From Nitrobacter winogradskyi Nb-255 (GTDB lineage Bacteria; Pseudomonadota; Alphaproteobacteria; Rhizobiales; Xanthobacteraceae): 64,000 nt of DNA. The notes under the pieces are model-generated. The model had not been told where the DNA came from and made no database searches. It saw only the letters and a program-made list of their open reading frames with translations. Position numbers and translations under genes: made by a program. This document shows positions 37,267-46,740 of the stretch, piece by piece; position 1 is the first letter of the stretch; each line of letters begins with the position of its first letter. The stretch spans positions 1,144,001 to 1,208,000 of the forward strand of contig NC_007406.1 in assembly GCF_000012725.1 (NCBI RefSeq), read 5' to 3'.

Positions 37267-38793
37267 ATGCTTGGGCGCATTTTCACCGTCGGCGGATATA
37301 CGTTGCTCTCGCGGCTCACGGGGTTTGCGCGCGACATCATGCTCGCGGCGATTCTTGGCGCGGGGCCGGTCGCGGATGCTTTCTTCGTGGCGCTGCGATT
37401 GCCCAATCATTTCCGGGCGATTTTCGCAGAAGGCGCTTTCAACGCCGCGTTCGTGCCCGCTTACGCGCATGTCTCCGGCGGTGGCCCGGCTTCAGCGAAA
37501 CTGTTCGCCAGCCGCATCTTCACGCTGCTGTTGCTGTCGCAGATGGTCCTGCTGGCGATCGCCTGGCTGTTCATGCCGCAGGTCATAGCGCTGCTCGCGC
37601 CCGGTTTCGTTGATGACCCGGCTCGCGGCGAACTCGCCGTTTCGCTGACGCGGATCACCTTTCCCTATCTGCTGCTGATCACGCTGGTGACGCTGTATGG
37701 CGGGATGCTGAACGTCATGCACCGCTTCGCCAGTGCTGCGGCCGCTCCGATCCTGCTCAACCTGTCGATGATGATGGCCTTGGCGCTGGCGGCCTTCTTT
37801 CCGAGCGCCGGGCACGCGGCGGCCTGGGGTGTGCTGCTCTCCGGGGTCCTGCAATATTTTCTGCTGGCGGCCGACGCCGCGCGTCACGGCCTGATGCCCC
37901 GGCTGACGCGTCCGACGCTCGACGCCGACGTGCGCGGTTTCTTTCGCGCGCTCGGGCCCGCGACCGTCGGCTCCATGGGAACGCAACTGGCGATGTTCGC
38001 CGATACCATCATCGCCACCTTTCTCCCGGTCGGCGCCTTGTCGGCGCTGTATTATGCCGACCGGTTGAATCAACTGCCGGTCGGGGTGATCGGCATCGCC
38101 ATCGGCACCGTGCTGCTGCCGGAAATGTCGCGGCGGATCACGGGCGGCGATCTTGCGGGCGCGATGGCGTCGCAGCGCCGGGCGTTCGAATTCTCGCTGC
38201 TGTTCTCGATCCCGTTCATTGCGGCGTTTCTCACCGTGCCTGATGTCATCATGCGGGCGATGTTCGCGCGCGGCGCTTTTTCCGCGGCGGATGCGGCGGC
38301 CGCCGGCGCGACGCTCGCCGCCTACGCCGTCGGTCTCATCCCCTTCGTTCTGATCCGGAGCGCGGTGGCTGCGTTCTACGCGCGCAAGAATACCGCGACG
38401 CCGGTGAAGGCCTCGCTTGCCGGGCTCGGGGTCAATCTCGTGCTCAAGGTGGCTCTGATGGGCTCGCTGGCGCAGGTCGGCCTGGCGCTCGCCACGGCGG
38501 CGGGCGCCTGGATCAACCTGCTGCTCGTGCTCGGTTTTGCGGCACGGGCGGGTTACATCGAGATCCGCCGCCCGCTGCTGATCTCGCTCGGCAGGTTCCT
38601 GATCGCGGGCGCGCTGCTCGCAGCGGCGCTGTGGTTGACGGCGCACTTCGCCTCCGGGCAATTTGCGCATTGGAGCGTGATGCGCGACGAAGCGGCGCTC
38701 GGGGTGCTGATCGTGGTCGGAGCCATCGTTTACGCCGGTACGATCCTGCTGCTGTTCGGCCCGCGCTGGCTGAAATCGCTGGTGCGGGGCTAG
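37267..38793 (+). CDS. murJ: Lipid II flippase MurJ
   Basis: A 508-residue MOP-superfamily protein with about fourteen membrane segments, moving lipid II across the inner membrane. N-terminal LGRIFTVGGYTLLSRLTGFARDIM... pattern is the MurJ hallmark, as are FFVALRLPNHFRAIFAEGAF and ADRLNQLPVGVIGIAIGTVL. 43 bp after gnnB. It may share the transcript with gnnA-gnnB. No obvious ribosome site. Confidence 0.95.
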   Translation: MLGRIFTVGGYTLLSRLTGFARDIMLAAILGAGPVADAFFVALRLPNHFRAIFAEGAFNAAFVPAYAHVSGGGPASAKLFASRIFTLLLLSQMVLLAIAWLFMPQVIALLAPGFVDDPARGELAVSLTRITFPYLLLITLVTLYGGMLNVMHRFASAAAAPILLNLSMMMALALAAFFPSAGHAAAWGVLLSGVLQYFLLAADAARHGLMPRLTRPTLDADVRGFFRALGPATVGSMGTQLAMFADTIIATFLPVGALSALYYADRLNQLPVGVIGIAIGTVLLPEMSRRITGGDLAGAMASQRRAFEFSLLFSIPFIAAFLTVPDVIMRAMFARGAFSAADAAAAGATLAAYAVGLIPFVLIRSAVAAFYARKNTATPVKASLAGLGVNLVLKVALMGSLAQVGLALATAAGAWINLLLVLGFAARAGYIEIRRPLLISLGRFLIAGALLAAALWLTAHFASGQFAHWSVMRDEAALGVLIVVGAIVYAGTILLLFGPRWLKSLVRG

Positions 38794-38911
38794 CGACCGT
38801 TTCAGCGAGCCGCGCGAACATTGCGCTCGGTGCTGTTCCGCTGCACTATTGCGGTGATCCGGGACGATAGCTTGGAGTTCCCATGGCTTTCATAAAACGG
38901 CTCCCGTAAAA

Positions 38912-41203
38912 ATGGCTCCCGTCAAGTTCGGCATAGGCCAGAGCGTCCGGCGCAAGGAAGACGACGCCTTCATTCGCGGCAAGGGGCGCTATACCGACGA
39001 TCACGCGCCGCCCGATGCGCTACATGCGCTGATGCTGCGCTCACCCCATGCTCATGCGGCGTACAGGATCGATGTGTCGCGCGCCTGTCGCTTGCCGGGG
39101 GTTGCCCTGATCCTCACCGCGACAGATGTCGCCGATCTCGGGGGCCTGCCCTGTCAGGTCGAGTTGCCGGACCAGCCTTTCATTGCGCCGCCATATCCTA
39201 TCCTGCCGAAGGATGAAGTGCGGCATGTCGGGGACGCCATCGCTTTTGTGGTGGCCGATACGGTCGAGCGCGCGCGCGACGCGCTGGAGGCGATCGAGGT
39301 CGAGTGGACGCCGCTGGCCTCCGTCGTCGGCGTTGCCGATGCCGTGAGGGATGGCGCGCCTCAGGTGTGGCCCGATCACGCCGGCAACGTTTTGTTCGAC
39401 GTTTCGCTCGGCGACAGGAAGGCGGCCGATGCCGCTTTCGCCGCGGCGGATGCCGTGGCCGAGATTTCGATCGTCAACCCGCGCGTCGTCACCAACTATA
39501 TGGAGACGCGCGCCGCGGTCTGCGTGTACGACGCGAGGCGAGACCATCTGACCTTGACGGTCGGCAGCCAGGGCAGCCATCGCCTGCGTGAGATTCTCTG
39601 CGAGAACGTGCTGGGGATACCGCTGGAAAAGATGCGCGTGATCTGTCCCGATGTCGGCGGCGGATTCGGCACCAAGCTGTTTCCCTATCGCGAATATGCG
39701 CTGATCGCGGTCGCCGCGAAGAAACTTCACACGGCGATCAGATGGACGGCGGAGAGGTCGGACCATTTCGTCGGCGACTCGCAGGGGCGCGACAACGTCA
39801 CCACCGCGCGCATGGCGCTGGCCGGCGACGGCAGGTTCCTCGGCATGGATGTCGATCTGATGGGAGATATGGGCGCCTATCTATCGACCTTCGGTCCCGA
39901 CATTCCCTATAGCGGGGCCGGGATGCTACCGGGCCTCTACGATATCCAGGCATTTCATTGCCGTGTCCGCGCGGTGTTCACCAACACCGTGCCGGTCGAT
40001 GCCTATCGCGGCGCAGGCCGGCCCGAGGCGGCCTATGTCGTGGAGCGGCTGGTCGATGCCGCGGCACGCAAGATCGGCATGACGCCGGATGCGATCCGGC
40101 GCAAAAACTTCATTCCGCCGGAGGCGATGCCGTACAGGACCGCGACGGGCAAGATCTATGACTCCGGCGATTTCGCGGCCCACATGGCGCGCGCGATGGA
40201 GATCGCGAAATGGCGGGAGTTTGCCGGCCGGGCCGAGGCTGCAAAAGAGCGGGGCCTTGTTCGTGGCATCGGTTTGGCCACCTATGTCGAGGTCTGCGGC
40301 ACCATGGGGCGCGAGCGGGCGGATGTGCGGCTTGACGCCAACGGCGACGTTACGGTGCTGATCGGCACGCAATCAACCGGGCAGGGCCATGCCACCGCCT
40401 ATGCGCAGATTATCGCCGATCAGTTCGGGATACCTCCCGAGCGGGTTCACATGAAGCAGGGCGATACCGATGTGGTCACCACCGGACTCGGTACCGGCGG
40501 ATCGAGTTCGATTCCCTCCGGCGGCGTCAGCGTCGAGCGGGCAACCCGCAAGCTCGGCGTCAGACTTCGGGAGATCGCGTCCGAGGCGCTCGAAACCAGC
40601 GCCGCCGACCTTGAGATCAGCGACGGTTCGATCCGTATCGCCGGCACGGACCGCTTCGTTTCCTTCGCCGACCTCGCGAAGCGCGCTGATCTGTCGAAGC
40701 TGACCGCCGACGAGAGTTTCAGCAGCGCCGACGGCACTTATCCCAACGGCACCCATGTCGTGGAAGTCGAGATCGATCCGGCGACTGGAAAGATCGAGTT
40801 GGTGAATTACGTGGTGGTCGACGATTTCGGCGTGACGTTGAATCCATTGCTTCTGGCGGGGCAGGTCCATGGCGGCGCCATGCAGGGCATCGGCCAGGCG
40901 CTTATGGAGCAGACGGTCTATGATGCGGATGGGCAGCTTGTCACCGGAACGTTGATGGATTATGCGGTGCCGCGCGCGGCCGACGGGGTCTCGATCACAT
41001 TCGAGACCCGCAACGTTCCCTGCGCCACCAATCCTCTCGGGATCAAGGGAGCAGGCGAGGCGGGCGCCATCGGTTCCTGCCCGGCGGTGGTCAATGCCAT
41101 CATCGATGGTTTGTGGCGGGAGTACGGAATCGACCACATCGACATGCCTGCGACTCCGGAACGGGTCTGGACGGCGATCCGGGACGCTCAGCGACGCTTG
41201 TGA
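38912..41203 (+). CDS. Xanthine dehydrogenase/CO dehydrogenase family molybdopterin-binding subunit
   Basis: A 763-residue large subunit of a molybdenum hydroxylase. N-terminal GIGQSVRRKEDDAFIRGKGRY, the Mo-pterin contacts VGGGFGTK and GQGHATAYAQI, AYRGAGRPEAAYVVERL, and the base-glutamate loop LGIKGAGEAGAIGSCP near the end are conserved. The CO-dehydrogenase AYxCSFR loop is absent, so it is not form I CODH. The FAD and 2Fe-2S subunit genes usual for this family are not next to it in the window. Substrate unknown (aldehyde, purine or N-heterocycle). Confidence 0.87.
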   Translation: MAPVKFGIGQSVRRKEDDAFIRGKGRYTDDHAPPDALHALMLRSPHAHAAYRIDVSRACRLPGVALILTATDVADLGGLPCQVELPDQPFIAPPYPILPKDEVRHVGDAIAFVVADTVERARDALEAIEVEWTPLASVVGVADAVRDGAPQVWPDHAGNVLFDVSLGDRKAADAAFAAADAVAEISIVNPRVVTNYMETRAAVCVYDARRDHLTLTVGSQGSHRLREILCENVLGIPLEKMRVICPDVGGGFGTKLFPYREYALIAVAAKKLHTAIRWTAERSDHFVGDSQGRDNVTTARMALAGDGRFLGMDVDLMGDMGAYLSTFGPDIPYSGAGMLPGLYDIQAFHCRVRAVFTNTVPVDAYRGAGRPEAAYVVERLVDAAARKIGMTPDAIRRKNFIPPEAMPYRTATGKIYDSGDFAAHMARAMEIAKWREFAGRAEAAKERGLVRGIGLATYVEVCGTMGRERADVRLDANGDVTVLIGTQSTGQGHATAYAQIIADQFGIPPERVHMKQGDTDVVTTGLGTGGSSSIPSGGVSVERATRKLGVRLREIASEALETSAADLEISDGSIRIAGTDRFVSFADLAKRADLSKLTADESFSSADGTYPNGTHVVEVEIDPATGKIELVNYVVVDDFGVTLNPLLLAGQVHGGAMQGIGQALMEQTVYDADGQLVTGTLMDYAVPRAADGVSITFETRNVPCATNPLGIKGAGEAGAIGSCPAVVNAIIDGLWREYGIDHIDMPATPERVWTAIRDAQRRL

Positions 41204-41222
41204 AGTAATAGGGCCGGAAAGC

Positions 41223-41648
41223 CTACTTCGTGACCTGCCCGCGGATTTCGCCGCCGGGATGGTCCGCGGTATGGACGTTGACATAATACCTGCCGGCCAG
41301 CAGGTCAGCGGCTTGGGCGTCGGTCAGCGTGGCGCTGCCTTCCGACGGGCTGGACGTCGCTTCGGGGATCGTAACTACAATGCCCGCATTCTGGCCGACG
41401 TCCGCCGGCCCATGGAAATGTGCGGCCGTTACCGGACCGGTCAGACCGGAATAGGTCAGCTTCCAGGCCAGCTTTTTGGACGCGGCATCATAGTGAGCGT
41501 CAAGCGTCCCGCTGCCTTTGCTGGTGTTGGGGGGCACTTCGGATGCGCCGTTCAGCATGGCTTTCAGCTTTTCGGCGGACGCCTGACCCGCGATTGTGAC
41601 AGCGACGGCGAGGGTGAGGACGGCGAGAAGACCCGTGTTGGCTTGCAT
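41223..41648 (-). CDS. Secreted CHRD-domain protein
   Basis: A 141-residue protein with a signal peptide (hydrophobic run LLAVLTLAVAVTIAG, cleavage likely after ASA) and one CHRD domain: KAMLNGASEVPP, AHFHGPADVGQNAGIV, GRYYVNVHTADHPGGEIRGQV. CHRD domains occur in chordin and many bacterial extracytoplasmic proteins with no settled function. The ATG at 41648 follows CGGGAGAAAACG. Convergent with the molybdenum hydroxylase gene. Confidence 0.87.
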   Translation of the reverse strand: MQANTGLLAVLTLAVAVTIAGQASAEKLKAMLNGASEVPPNTSKGSGTLDAHYDAASKKLAWKLTYSGLTGPVTAAHFHGPADVGQNAGIVVTIPEATSSPSEGSATLTDAQAADLLAGRYYVNVHTADHPGGEIRGQVTK

Positions 41649-41724
41649 CGTTTTCTCCCGAGCGGATTTCAGGTGATGCAGGTTCCAACGAGAATTGCTG
41701 CCGCTTGTTCCTCGTCGGGAGCAG

Positions 41725-41970
41725 TTACTTCGCCCCGAACGCCTTGAAGGTGATGATGGTGTGGGTGTCCTGAATGCCGGGAATGACCTGCACCTTTTCG
41801 TTGATGAAGTGCCCGATGTCGGTGGCGTTATCGACATAGAACTTCGCCAGCAGGTCGTAGTCCCCGGCGGTGGAATAAATTTCCGAGGCGATCTCGGCTT
41901 CGGCAAGCGCGTTGGCGACAGCGTAGGATTGGCCGAGCTTGCACTTGAACTGAACGAAGAAGGGGACCAT
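41725..41970 (-). CDS. Stand-alone Lrp/AsnC ligand-binding (RAM) domain protein
   Basis: An 81-residue protein corresponding only to the regulatory/effector domain of Lrp/AsnC proteins, with no helix-turn-helix: VPFFVQFKCKLGQSYAVANA, YSTAGDYDLLAKFYV and PGIQDTHTIITFKAFG. Such SARD/RAM-only proteins bind amino acids or act as partners of full-length Lrp. The ATG at 41970 follows TCGGAGATACGCG. About 75 bp upstream of, and codirectional with, the CHRD gene. Confidence 0.85.
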   Translation of the reverse strand: MVPFFVQFKCKLGQSYAVANALAEAEIASEIYSTAGDYDLLAKFYVDNATDIGHFINEKVQVIPGIQDTHTIITFKAFGAK

Positions 41971-42000
41971 CGCGTATCTCCGAAAAGACGACGCGCCAAT

Positions 42001-42138
42001 ATAGCGTCCTCGAGCGGGGTGGATACATAAAGCTAGAGCATCGGACCCGAAAGTGGGAACCGGTTTCGGGATAAATCCGATGCTCAATCAATTAACTGGA
42101 GCGGCGGCGCTGATTCCATTTGACAGGCGGCCGCTCTA
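42001..42138. repeat. Dispersed repeat, mixed copy
   Basis: ATAGCGTCCTCGAGCGGGGT, then AGAGCATCGGACCCGAAAGT, GGTTTCGGGATAAATCCGAT and GATTCCATTTGACAGG...GCTCTAG; a divergent member combining both repeat types, in the promoter region between the RAM-domain gene and thiD. Confidence 0.65.
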
Positions 42139-42218
42139 GGTCCTTCACCGTTTCCATGAAGCGGTGAAAGACTTTAGGATCATTATGCTGGCGTGATCCG
42201 ACGCCGTTACGCGAGACG

Positions 42219-43034
42219 ATGATGACAGTCCCTGTTGCCTTGACCATCGCCGGCTCCGATTCCAGCGGCGGCGCGGGAATCCAGGCCGACCTCAAGACAT
42301 TCGCCGCGCTTGGTGTTTATGGAGCGTCCGTCATTACGGCGCTGACCGCGCAGAACACGCAAGGCGTCGCCGCCATCCATCACGTTCCGGCGCATTTCGT
42401 AACCGCGCAGATCGACGCGGTCTTCGGCGATCTCGATGTCGGAGCGCTCAAGATCGGGATGGTCGCCCAGGTCGCCGTGATCGATGCCATCGCAGCCGGC
42501 CTGTCGCGCTGGGCACCCGCTCATGTCGTGCTTGATCCGGTGATGGTCGCGACCTCGGGAGCGCATCTGCTGGAGTCCGATGCGATCGAGGCATTGCGCA
42601 GCATGCTTGTTCCGCGAGCGCAACTGTTGACGCCAAATCTTCCGGAGGCCGCAGTTCTGCTCGATGAACCCGTTGCCGGGGGAGAGACTGACATCGTGCG
42701 GCAGGGCCAGCGGCTGCTGGAACTCGGTTGTGCCGCGGTCTTGATCAAGGGCGGGCACATGCACGGCCCCGAGAGCATCGATTATCTTGTCACCCGCCAG
42801 GGAGCGATGACGTTCGCCGCCCCGCGTGCCGTCACCAGAAATACCCACGGCACCGGCTGTTCGCTGTCGTCAGCCATCGCCGCAGGTCTGGCCAAAGGCG
42901 ACGGCATGGAAACCGCCGTGCGCGGAGCGAAGGCTTACGTCACGGCGGCGATCGCGGCCGGGGACCGGCTGAACATCGGTCGCGGCCACGGACCGATCCA
43001 TCATTTTCACCAGTTCGAGCATTTTCGCTTCTGA
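42219..43034 (+). CDS. thiD: Hydroxymethylpyrimidine/phosphomethylpyrimidine kinase
   Basis: Thiamine pyrimidine branch kinase of the ribokinase superfamily, 271 residues. Substrate and anion-hole motifs: [19 protein letters not shown] at the N-terminus, [23 protein letters not shown], and the catalytic-base run [18 protein letters not shown] near residue 210. Two adjacent ATGs (42219, 42222) are possible starts. Stands alone, without other thi genes nearby; no thiamine riboswitch recognised upstream. Confidence 0.93.
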   Translation: MMTVPVALTIAGSDSSGGAGIQADLKTFAALGVYGASVITALTAQNTQGVAAIHHVPAHFVTAQIDAVFGDLDVGALKIGMVAQVAVIDAIAAGLSRWAPAHVVLDPVMVATSGAHLLESDAIEALRSMLVPRAQLLTPNLPEAAVLLDEPVAGGETDIVRQGQRLLELGCAAVLIKGGHMHGPESIDYLVTRQGAMTFAAPRAVTRNTHGTGCSLSSAIAAGLAKGDGMETAVRGAKAYVTAAIAAGDRLNIGRGHGPIHHFHQFEHFRF

Positions 43035-43201
43035 TCGACCAGGAAGCGGAACTCCCGCGAAGAGGTCACTCATCTCCGGGTTAAGCCCGAGGACGTGCTT
43101 CGATCGAAACGCAGTAGCCGACCGGCGCAGCCATCCGGGCTGGCGCCTGTCATTGCCTTGTCATGGCGTCGTGTTACCCCATGCTCATGGGGAGCTATGC
43201 G

Positions 43202-43999
43202 ATGGATGATGTCAAGCCGGATCGCCGGTTCCGGACTCTGTTCATCTCCGATGTTCATCTCGGCGCCAGCGGTTCTCAGGCTGATCAGCTTCTGGATTTT
43301 CTCAAGTATCACGATGCCGCCACGATCTATCTGGTCGGCGACATCGTCGATGGCTGGGCGCTGAAGTCGAGTTGGCACTGGCCGCAATCGCACAACGACT
43401 TCGTCCAGAAGATGCTGCGCAAGGCGCGCAAGGGCGCGACCATCACCTACGTGCCCGGGAATCATGATGAGTTCCTGAGGTCCTACTACGGAACGCATTT
43501 CGGCGGCATCGAGGTCGTCGAGAACGCGATCCACACCGGCGTTGACGGGCGGCGCTATCTCGTCATCCATGGCGATATCTTCGATCTGGTGGTTCAGAAC
43601 GCGCGGTGGCTCGCCCTTCTCGGCGACAAGGCCTATGATTTCGCCATCCGTGTCAATCGCCTGGTCAACGCGTTCCGCCGCTCATTCGGATTCCCATACT
43701 GGTCGCTTTCGAAATGGGCGAAGTTCAAGGTGAAGAACGCGGTGAATTACATCGGCGCGTTCGAGCAGACGCTCGCCAGCGAGGCGGGGCGTCACGGCGC
43801 CGACGGCGTGATCTGCGGCCATATCCATCACGCCACGATTCGCAGCGAGCACGGCATCCGCTATATGAACTGCGGTGACTGGGTGGAGAGTTGCACCGCG
43901 CTTGCCGAACATGAGGACGGTCGGTTTGAGATCATCACATGGGCCGATCCGTTGCCCCGTTCGTCGCCTGTTTTGCCCGTAAGCGCGCGGGCGGCGTAG
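43202..43999 (+). CDS. LpxH-like metallophosphoesterase
   Basis: A 265-residue calcineurin-like phosphoesterase of the UDP-2,3-diacylglucosamine diphosphatase family. All five metal motifs are visible: DVHLG, GDIVDGW, GNHDE, HGDIFD and GHIHHA. The ATG at 43202 follows GGGGAGCTATGCG; upstream ATGs at 43163, 43181 and 43187 are less likely. Many alphaproteobacteria use the unrelated LpxI for the lipid A step, so whether this enzyme is the true LpxH here or acts on another substrate is open. Confidence 0.82.
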   Translation: MDDVKPDRRFRTLFISDVHLGASGSQADQLLDFLKYHDAATIYLVGDIVDGWALKSSWHWPQSHNDFVQKMLRKARKGATITYVPGNHDEFLRSYYGTHFGGIEVVENAIHTGVDGRRYLVIHGDIFDLVVQNARWLALLGDKAYDFAIRVNRLVNAFRRSFGFPYWSLSKWAKFKVKNAVNYIGAFEQTLASEAGRHGADGVICGHIHHATIRSEHGIRYMNCGDWVESCTALAEHEDGRFEIITWADPLPRSSPVLPVSARAA

Positions 44000-44145
44000 A
44001 TTTTCATACGGACCGCCCGATGCCTGGCGTCCGCACGCCACCGAGCGCGGGCTGCCGGCCATGACCGGCGCTATAGCCAAGCGGCGATTTTCCGGGCTCG
44101 CGTTTCGTGACCCGCCTTCGCAATCTGTTATGGAAAGACGGAAGC

Positions 44146-45255
44146 TCACGAAAAGAACGCGATCTTTTCCGCCTGGGTCATGCGCTTGAACGGAGCCATC
44201 GGATCGGAACGCGGCGTGGGACTTGAAACAACTCCGCTCGCCAGCAGCGAGGCGCCAAGTGAAGCTGGTGCGGGGTTCACGGAGTTCGCCTCGGGCTCCG
44301 GTTCGCGATCAGGATGCTCGCTCAAGTTGTCCGCGATCGGTTCGGGGTCCGGCACCAGATCTGGAGTTTCCGGTCTTTCAATACTGGCAAGGCCCGTACT
44401 GACAAGGCCCGTCTCGGGTTCTTCGAGATCGGGCGCTCCCATTTCAAGCGCGATCATGTCGAGCACGGCATCGTCGTGCGCCGTATCCTGTTCACTGAGC
44501 CCGGCGGCGTGTGCGTCTTCGCCATGGTTTGTCGTCATCGATTCGCCGGTGGCATCGACCGGCGCGTCGCGTGCAATCGCCGCCTTCTCTGGTTCGCTGG
44601 CGATAACTTCCGCTACTGCCTGCGCGTGAGACGCTGCTTCTTCGGGTAAGGCGACGATCTCATTGATCGTCTCCGGTGGCGCGGCGTCGGATCGGGACGG
44701 GGGGGCCGTCGGGGCGGGACAGTTCCACAATTCATCGAGCGTGGTCTCGATCACGCTGAACGCCGAATGCAGCGCCGCCATATCGTCTCTGGCGGCAAGC
44801 TGCGAATGAGCCTTCTCGATTGCGTCGGCCTGCGAATCGAGAATATCGCAAATCCGGCTGTCTCCGCCGATCTCGCGCCAACGCCACGAGATTTCGCGAA
44901 TGATGCGCACGCCGTTGTGGATCGGGACGAGTGCATCGTTCATCACCCGTTTGTCGAGCGCCGCGGTTGCGGTCGTTCTGGCCTCGATGAGACTTTTCCT
45001 GATGGCCGCGAGCGCCTTGGGCAATGCGTCGGCGGGCGCCGCCTGCTGTTGAGTCTCGATCGTTTGCTCGATGCGCGCCACGGCATCGAGCACCATCGCC
45101 GTATCGGCGCTGCGGTTGCGCCTGGCGTATTCGGCGAGAAACCACCGGCCTCTCGATGTTTCCATGAAGGCTTCGCGGATGGCGTCGAAGTCCGCCTCGC
45201 CGAGCGGCGCGGCGCTGGCGGAAATCGGCGACAGGGCGAAAGCTTCATCGGCCAT
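44146..45255 (-). CDS. Uncharacterised acidic protein
   Basis: A 369-residue protein I do not recognise as a named family. The N-terminal half (about 20-200) is helical and basic-acidic mixed, with a striking run FMETSRGRWFLAEYARRNR and ISWRWREIGG, and looks like a folded domain. The C-terminal half is low-complexity, Pro/Glu/Asp/Ala-rich and probably disordered, ending in a basic PFKRMTQAEKIAFFS. No signal peptide or membrane segment. The ATG at 45255 is chosen over an upstream frame that lacks similar composition. Lies in its own transcription unit near the dipeptide epimerase gene. Confidence 0.72.
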   Translation of the reverse strand: MADEAFALSPISASAAPLGEADFDAIREAFMETSRGRWFLAEYARRNRSADTAMVLDAVARIEQTIETQQQAAPADALPKALAAIRKSLIEARTTATAALDKRVMNDALVPIHNGVRIIREISWRWREIGGDSRICDILDSQADAIEKAHSQLAARDDMAALHSAFSVIETTLDELWNCPAPTAPPSRSDAAPPETINEIVALPEEAASHAQAVAEVIASEPEKAAIARDAPVDATGESMTTNHGEDAHAAGLSEQDTAHDDAVLDMIALEMGAPDLEEPETGLVSTGLASIERPETPDLVPDPEPIADNLSEHPDREPEPEANSVNPAPASLGASLLASGVVSSPTPRSDPMAPFKRMTQAEKIAFFS

Positions 45256-45447
45256 GGCAAACTCATCGCGTAAATCATTTCGCGTCGCTGTAACGATCAC
45301 CATGATCCGGCCTGAATCGCAATTGAATTGACGCGGTCCGAATCAGAAATCCCCATTCGCCGTGTCCGGGCGGCGGGCGCTTCGCTGCTTGCCGCTCCCG
45401 AGATATTGCCGGCGCCATCCTCTGACGTCCCGTGAGCGTCCGGCGGA

Positions 45448-46449
45448 TCAGCCCCAGAGCGCCGCGTCTGGCGGATAGACCGTGCTGCCATCATAGCGGA
45501 GGCCGTCGTCACGATCGCGAGCCAACAGCAGCGGCCCATCGAGGTCGACGAAACGGGCGTGCTGCGCGATCAGCATGGCGGGCGCCATCGATAGCGAAGT
45601 CGCGACCATGCAGCCGATCATGATCTCGAAACGCAGCGCTCGGGCCGCGTCGGCCATGGCCAGCGCTTCGGTCAGGCCGCCGGTCTTATCGAGCTTGATG
45701 TTGATGGCGTCGTAGCGTTCGCGAAGACTGTCGAGTGATGCACGGTCATGGGCGCTTTCATCGGCGCAGACAGCGATCGGTCTGCGAATGCGCGCCAGCG
45801 CTTCGTCGTTGCCTGCGGGAAGGGGTTGTTCGACCAGCGTGACGCCCGCCGCCTCGCAGGCTGCGAGGTTTCGCTCCAGATTATGAGGCGTCCATGATTC
45901 GTTGGCGTCGACGATCAACTCTGATTCGCGAGCCTGTTTGCGAACGGCGGCGATGCGCTGGGGGTCGCCGTCGCCGCCGAGTTTGATCTTGAGGAGAGGC
46001 CGACGCGATGCTCGCGCGGTCGCCGCCGCCATGGCTTCGGGCGAGCCGAGCGAGATCGTGTAGGCCGTGGAGCGAGGGGAGGGCGCCGGACGATTCAGGA
46101 GTGTCCAGATCCGCTGGCCGCCGCATTTGGCCTCCAGATCGCACAGCGCACAGTCCAGGGCGTTGCGCGCCGCGCCAGCAGGCATCGCGGATGCGAGTGA
46201 TCGACGATCCAGGCCCGCGGCGAGAGGCTTCTGCATCCCGAGGATGGCAGCGAGAACACCCTCCGGCGTTTCACCATAACGGGCATATGGAACGCATTCT
46301 CCGCGTCCGGTATGGCCGCTCCGGCTGATTTCGGCGACAACCACGACCGCTTCGGTCTTGGCACCCCGGCTGATCCTGAAACTCCCCGCGATCGGCCATC
46401 GTTCGATGCGGCACCGAAGCGTGGTTACGTCGTTCGACAATGTTTCCAA
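45448..46449 (-). CDS. Dipeptide epimerase (L-Ala-D/L-Glu epimerase type)
   Basis: Enolase-superfamily enzyme, probably acting on murein-derived dipeptides in wall recycling. The 333-codon frame shows the KxK acid-base pair in LLKIKLGG, metal ligands in VDANESW, a Glu in LVEQPLP and ADES, and the second lysine in IKLDKTGGL. There is no ATG near the 5' end; TTG at 46449 or 46440 must serve if the frame is complete, so the start is uncertain or weakly translated. Next gene upstream is the giant GPR-like gene on the same strand, about 290 bp away. Confidence 0.85.
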   Translation of the reverse strand: METLSNDVTTLRCRIERWPIAGSFRISRGAKTEAVVVVAEISRSGHTGRGECVPYARYGETPEGVLAAILGMQKPLAAGLDRRSLASAMPAGAARNALDCALCDLEAKCGGQRIWTLLNRPAPSPRSTAYTISLGSPEAMAAATARASRRPLLKIKLGGDGDPQRIAAVRKQARESELIVDANESWTPHNLERNLAACEAAGVTLVEQPLPAGNDEALARIRRPIAVCADESAHDRASLDSLRERYDAINIKLDKTGGLTEALAMADAARALRFEIMIGCMVATSLSMAPAMLIAQHARFVDLDGPLLLARDRDDGLRYDGSTVYPPDAALWG

Positions 46450-46700
46450 GCTGGCAGGTCCGAATGCACCGCAAGCCGGTCGTGTCGGGGAAAGATAAAT
46501 CCAACGAGCCGGCGCTGACGTTCCGCATCATGTCAGCAGAGATGCTGTGCGGAATTGATGTTGGACGACGATCCCACACTGGGCGCGGTTGCGCAAGGCG
46601 ATGGTCTCGCCCGCACGCTCTGCCCTTGGGGCATCCCTTGGCGACATCAACCGTGGGCTCGATCTCGGGATCGCGATCTCATCCGCCTGCTGTCGTCCAC

Positions 46701-46723
46701 AAACGGAGGTGGAGCCTCCGTTT
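46701..46723 (-). terminator. Hairpin downstream of the GPR-like gene
   Basis: Perfect 9-bp arms AAACGGAGG and CCTCCGTTT with a 5-base loop, 18 bp after the stop codon of the minus-strand giant gene. No T-run follows in that direction, so it may be a transcript-end hairpin rather than a classical terminator. The rest of the 46450-46740 spacer shows nothing recognisable. Confidence 0.4.
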
Positions 46724-46740
46724 GCTGGGCGAAGCGCAGG

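Noticed and set aside
42139-42218. Thiamine (TPP) riboswitch before thiD
   Set aside because: The spacer before thiD is mostly repeat sequence and lacks the CUGAGA thi-box core.
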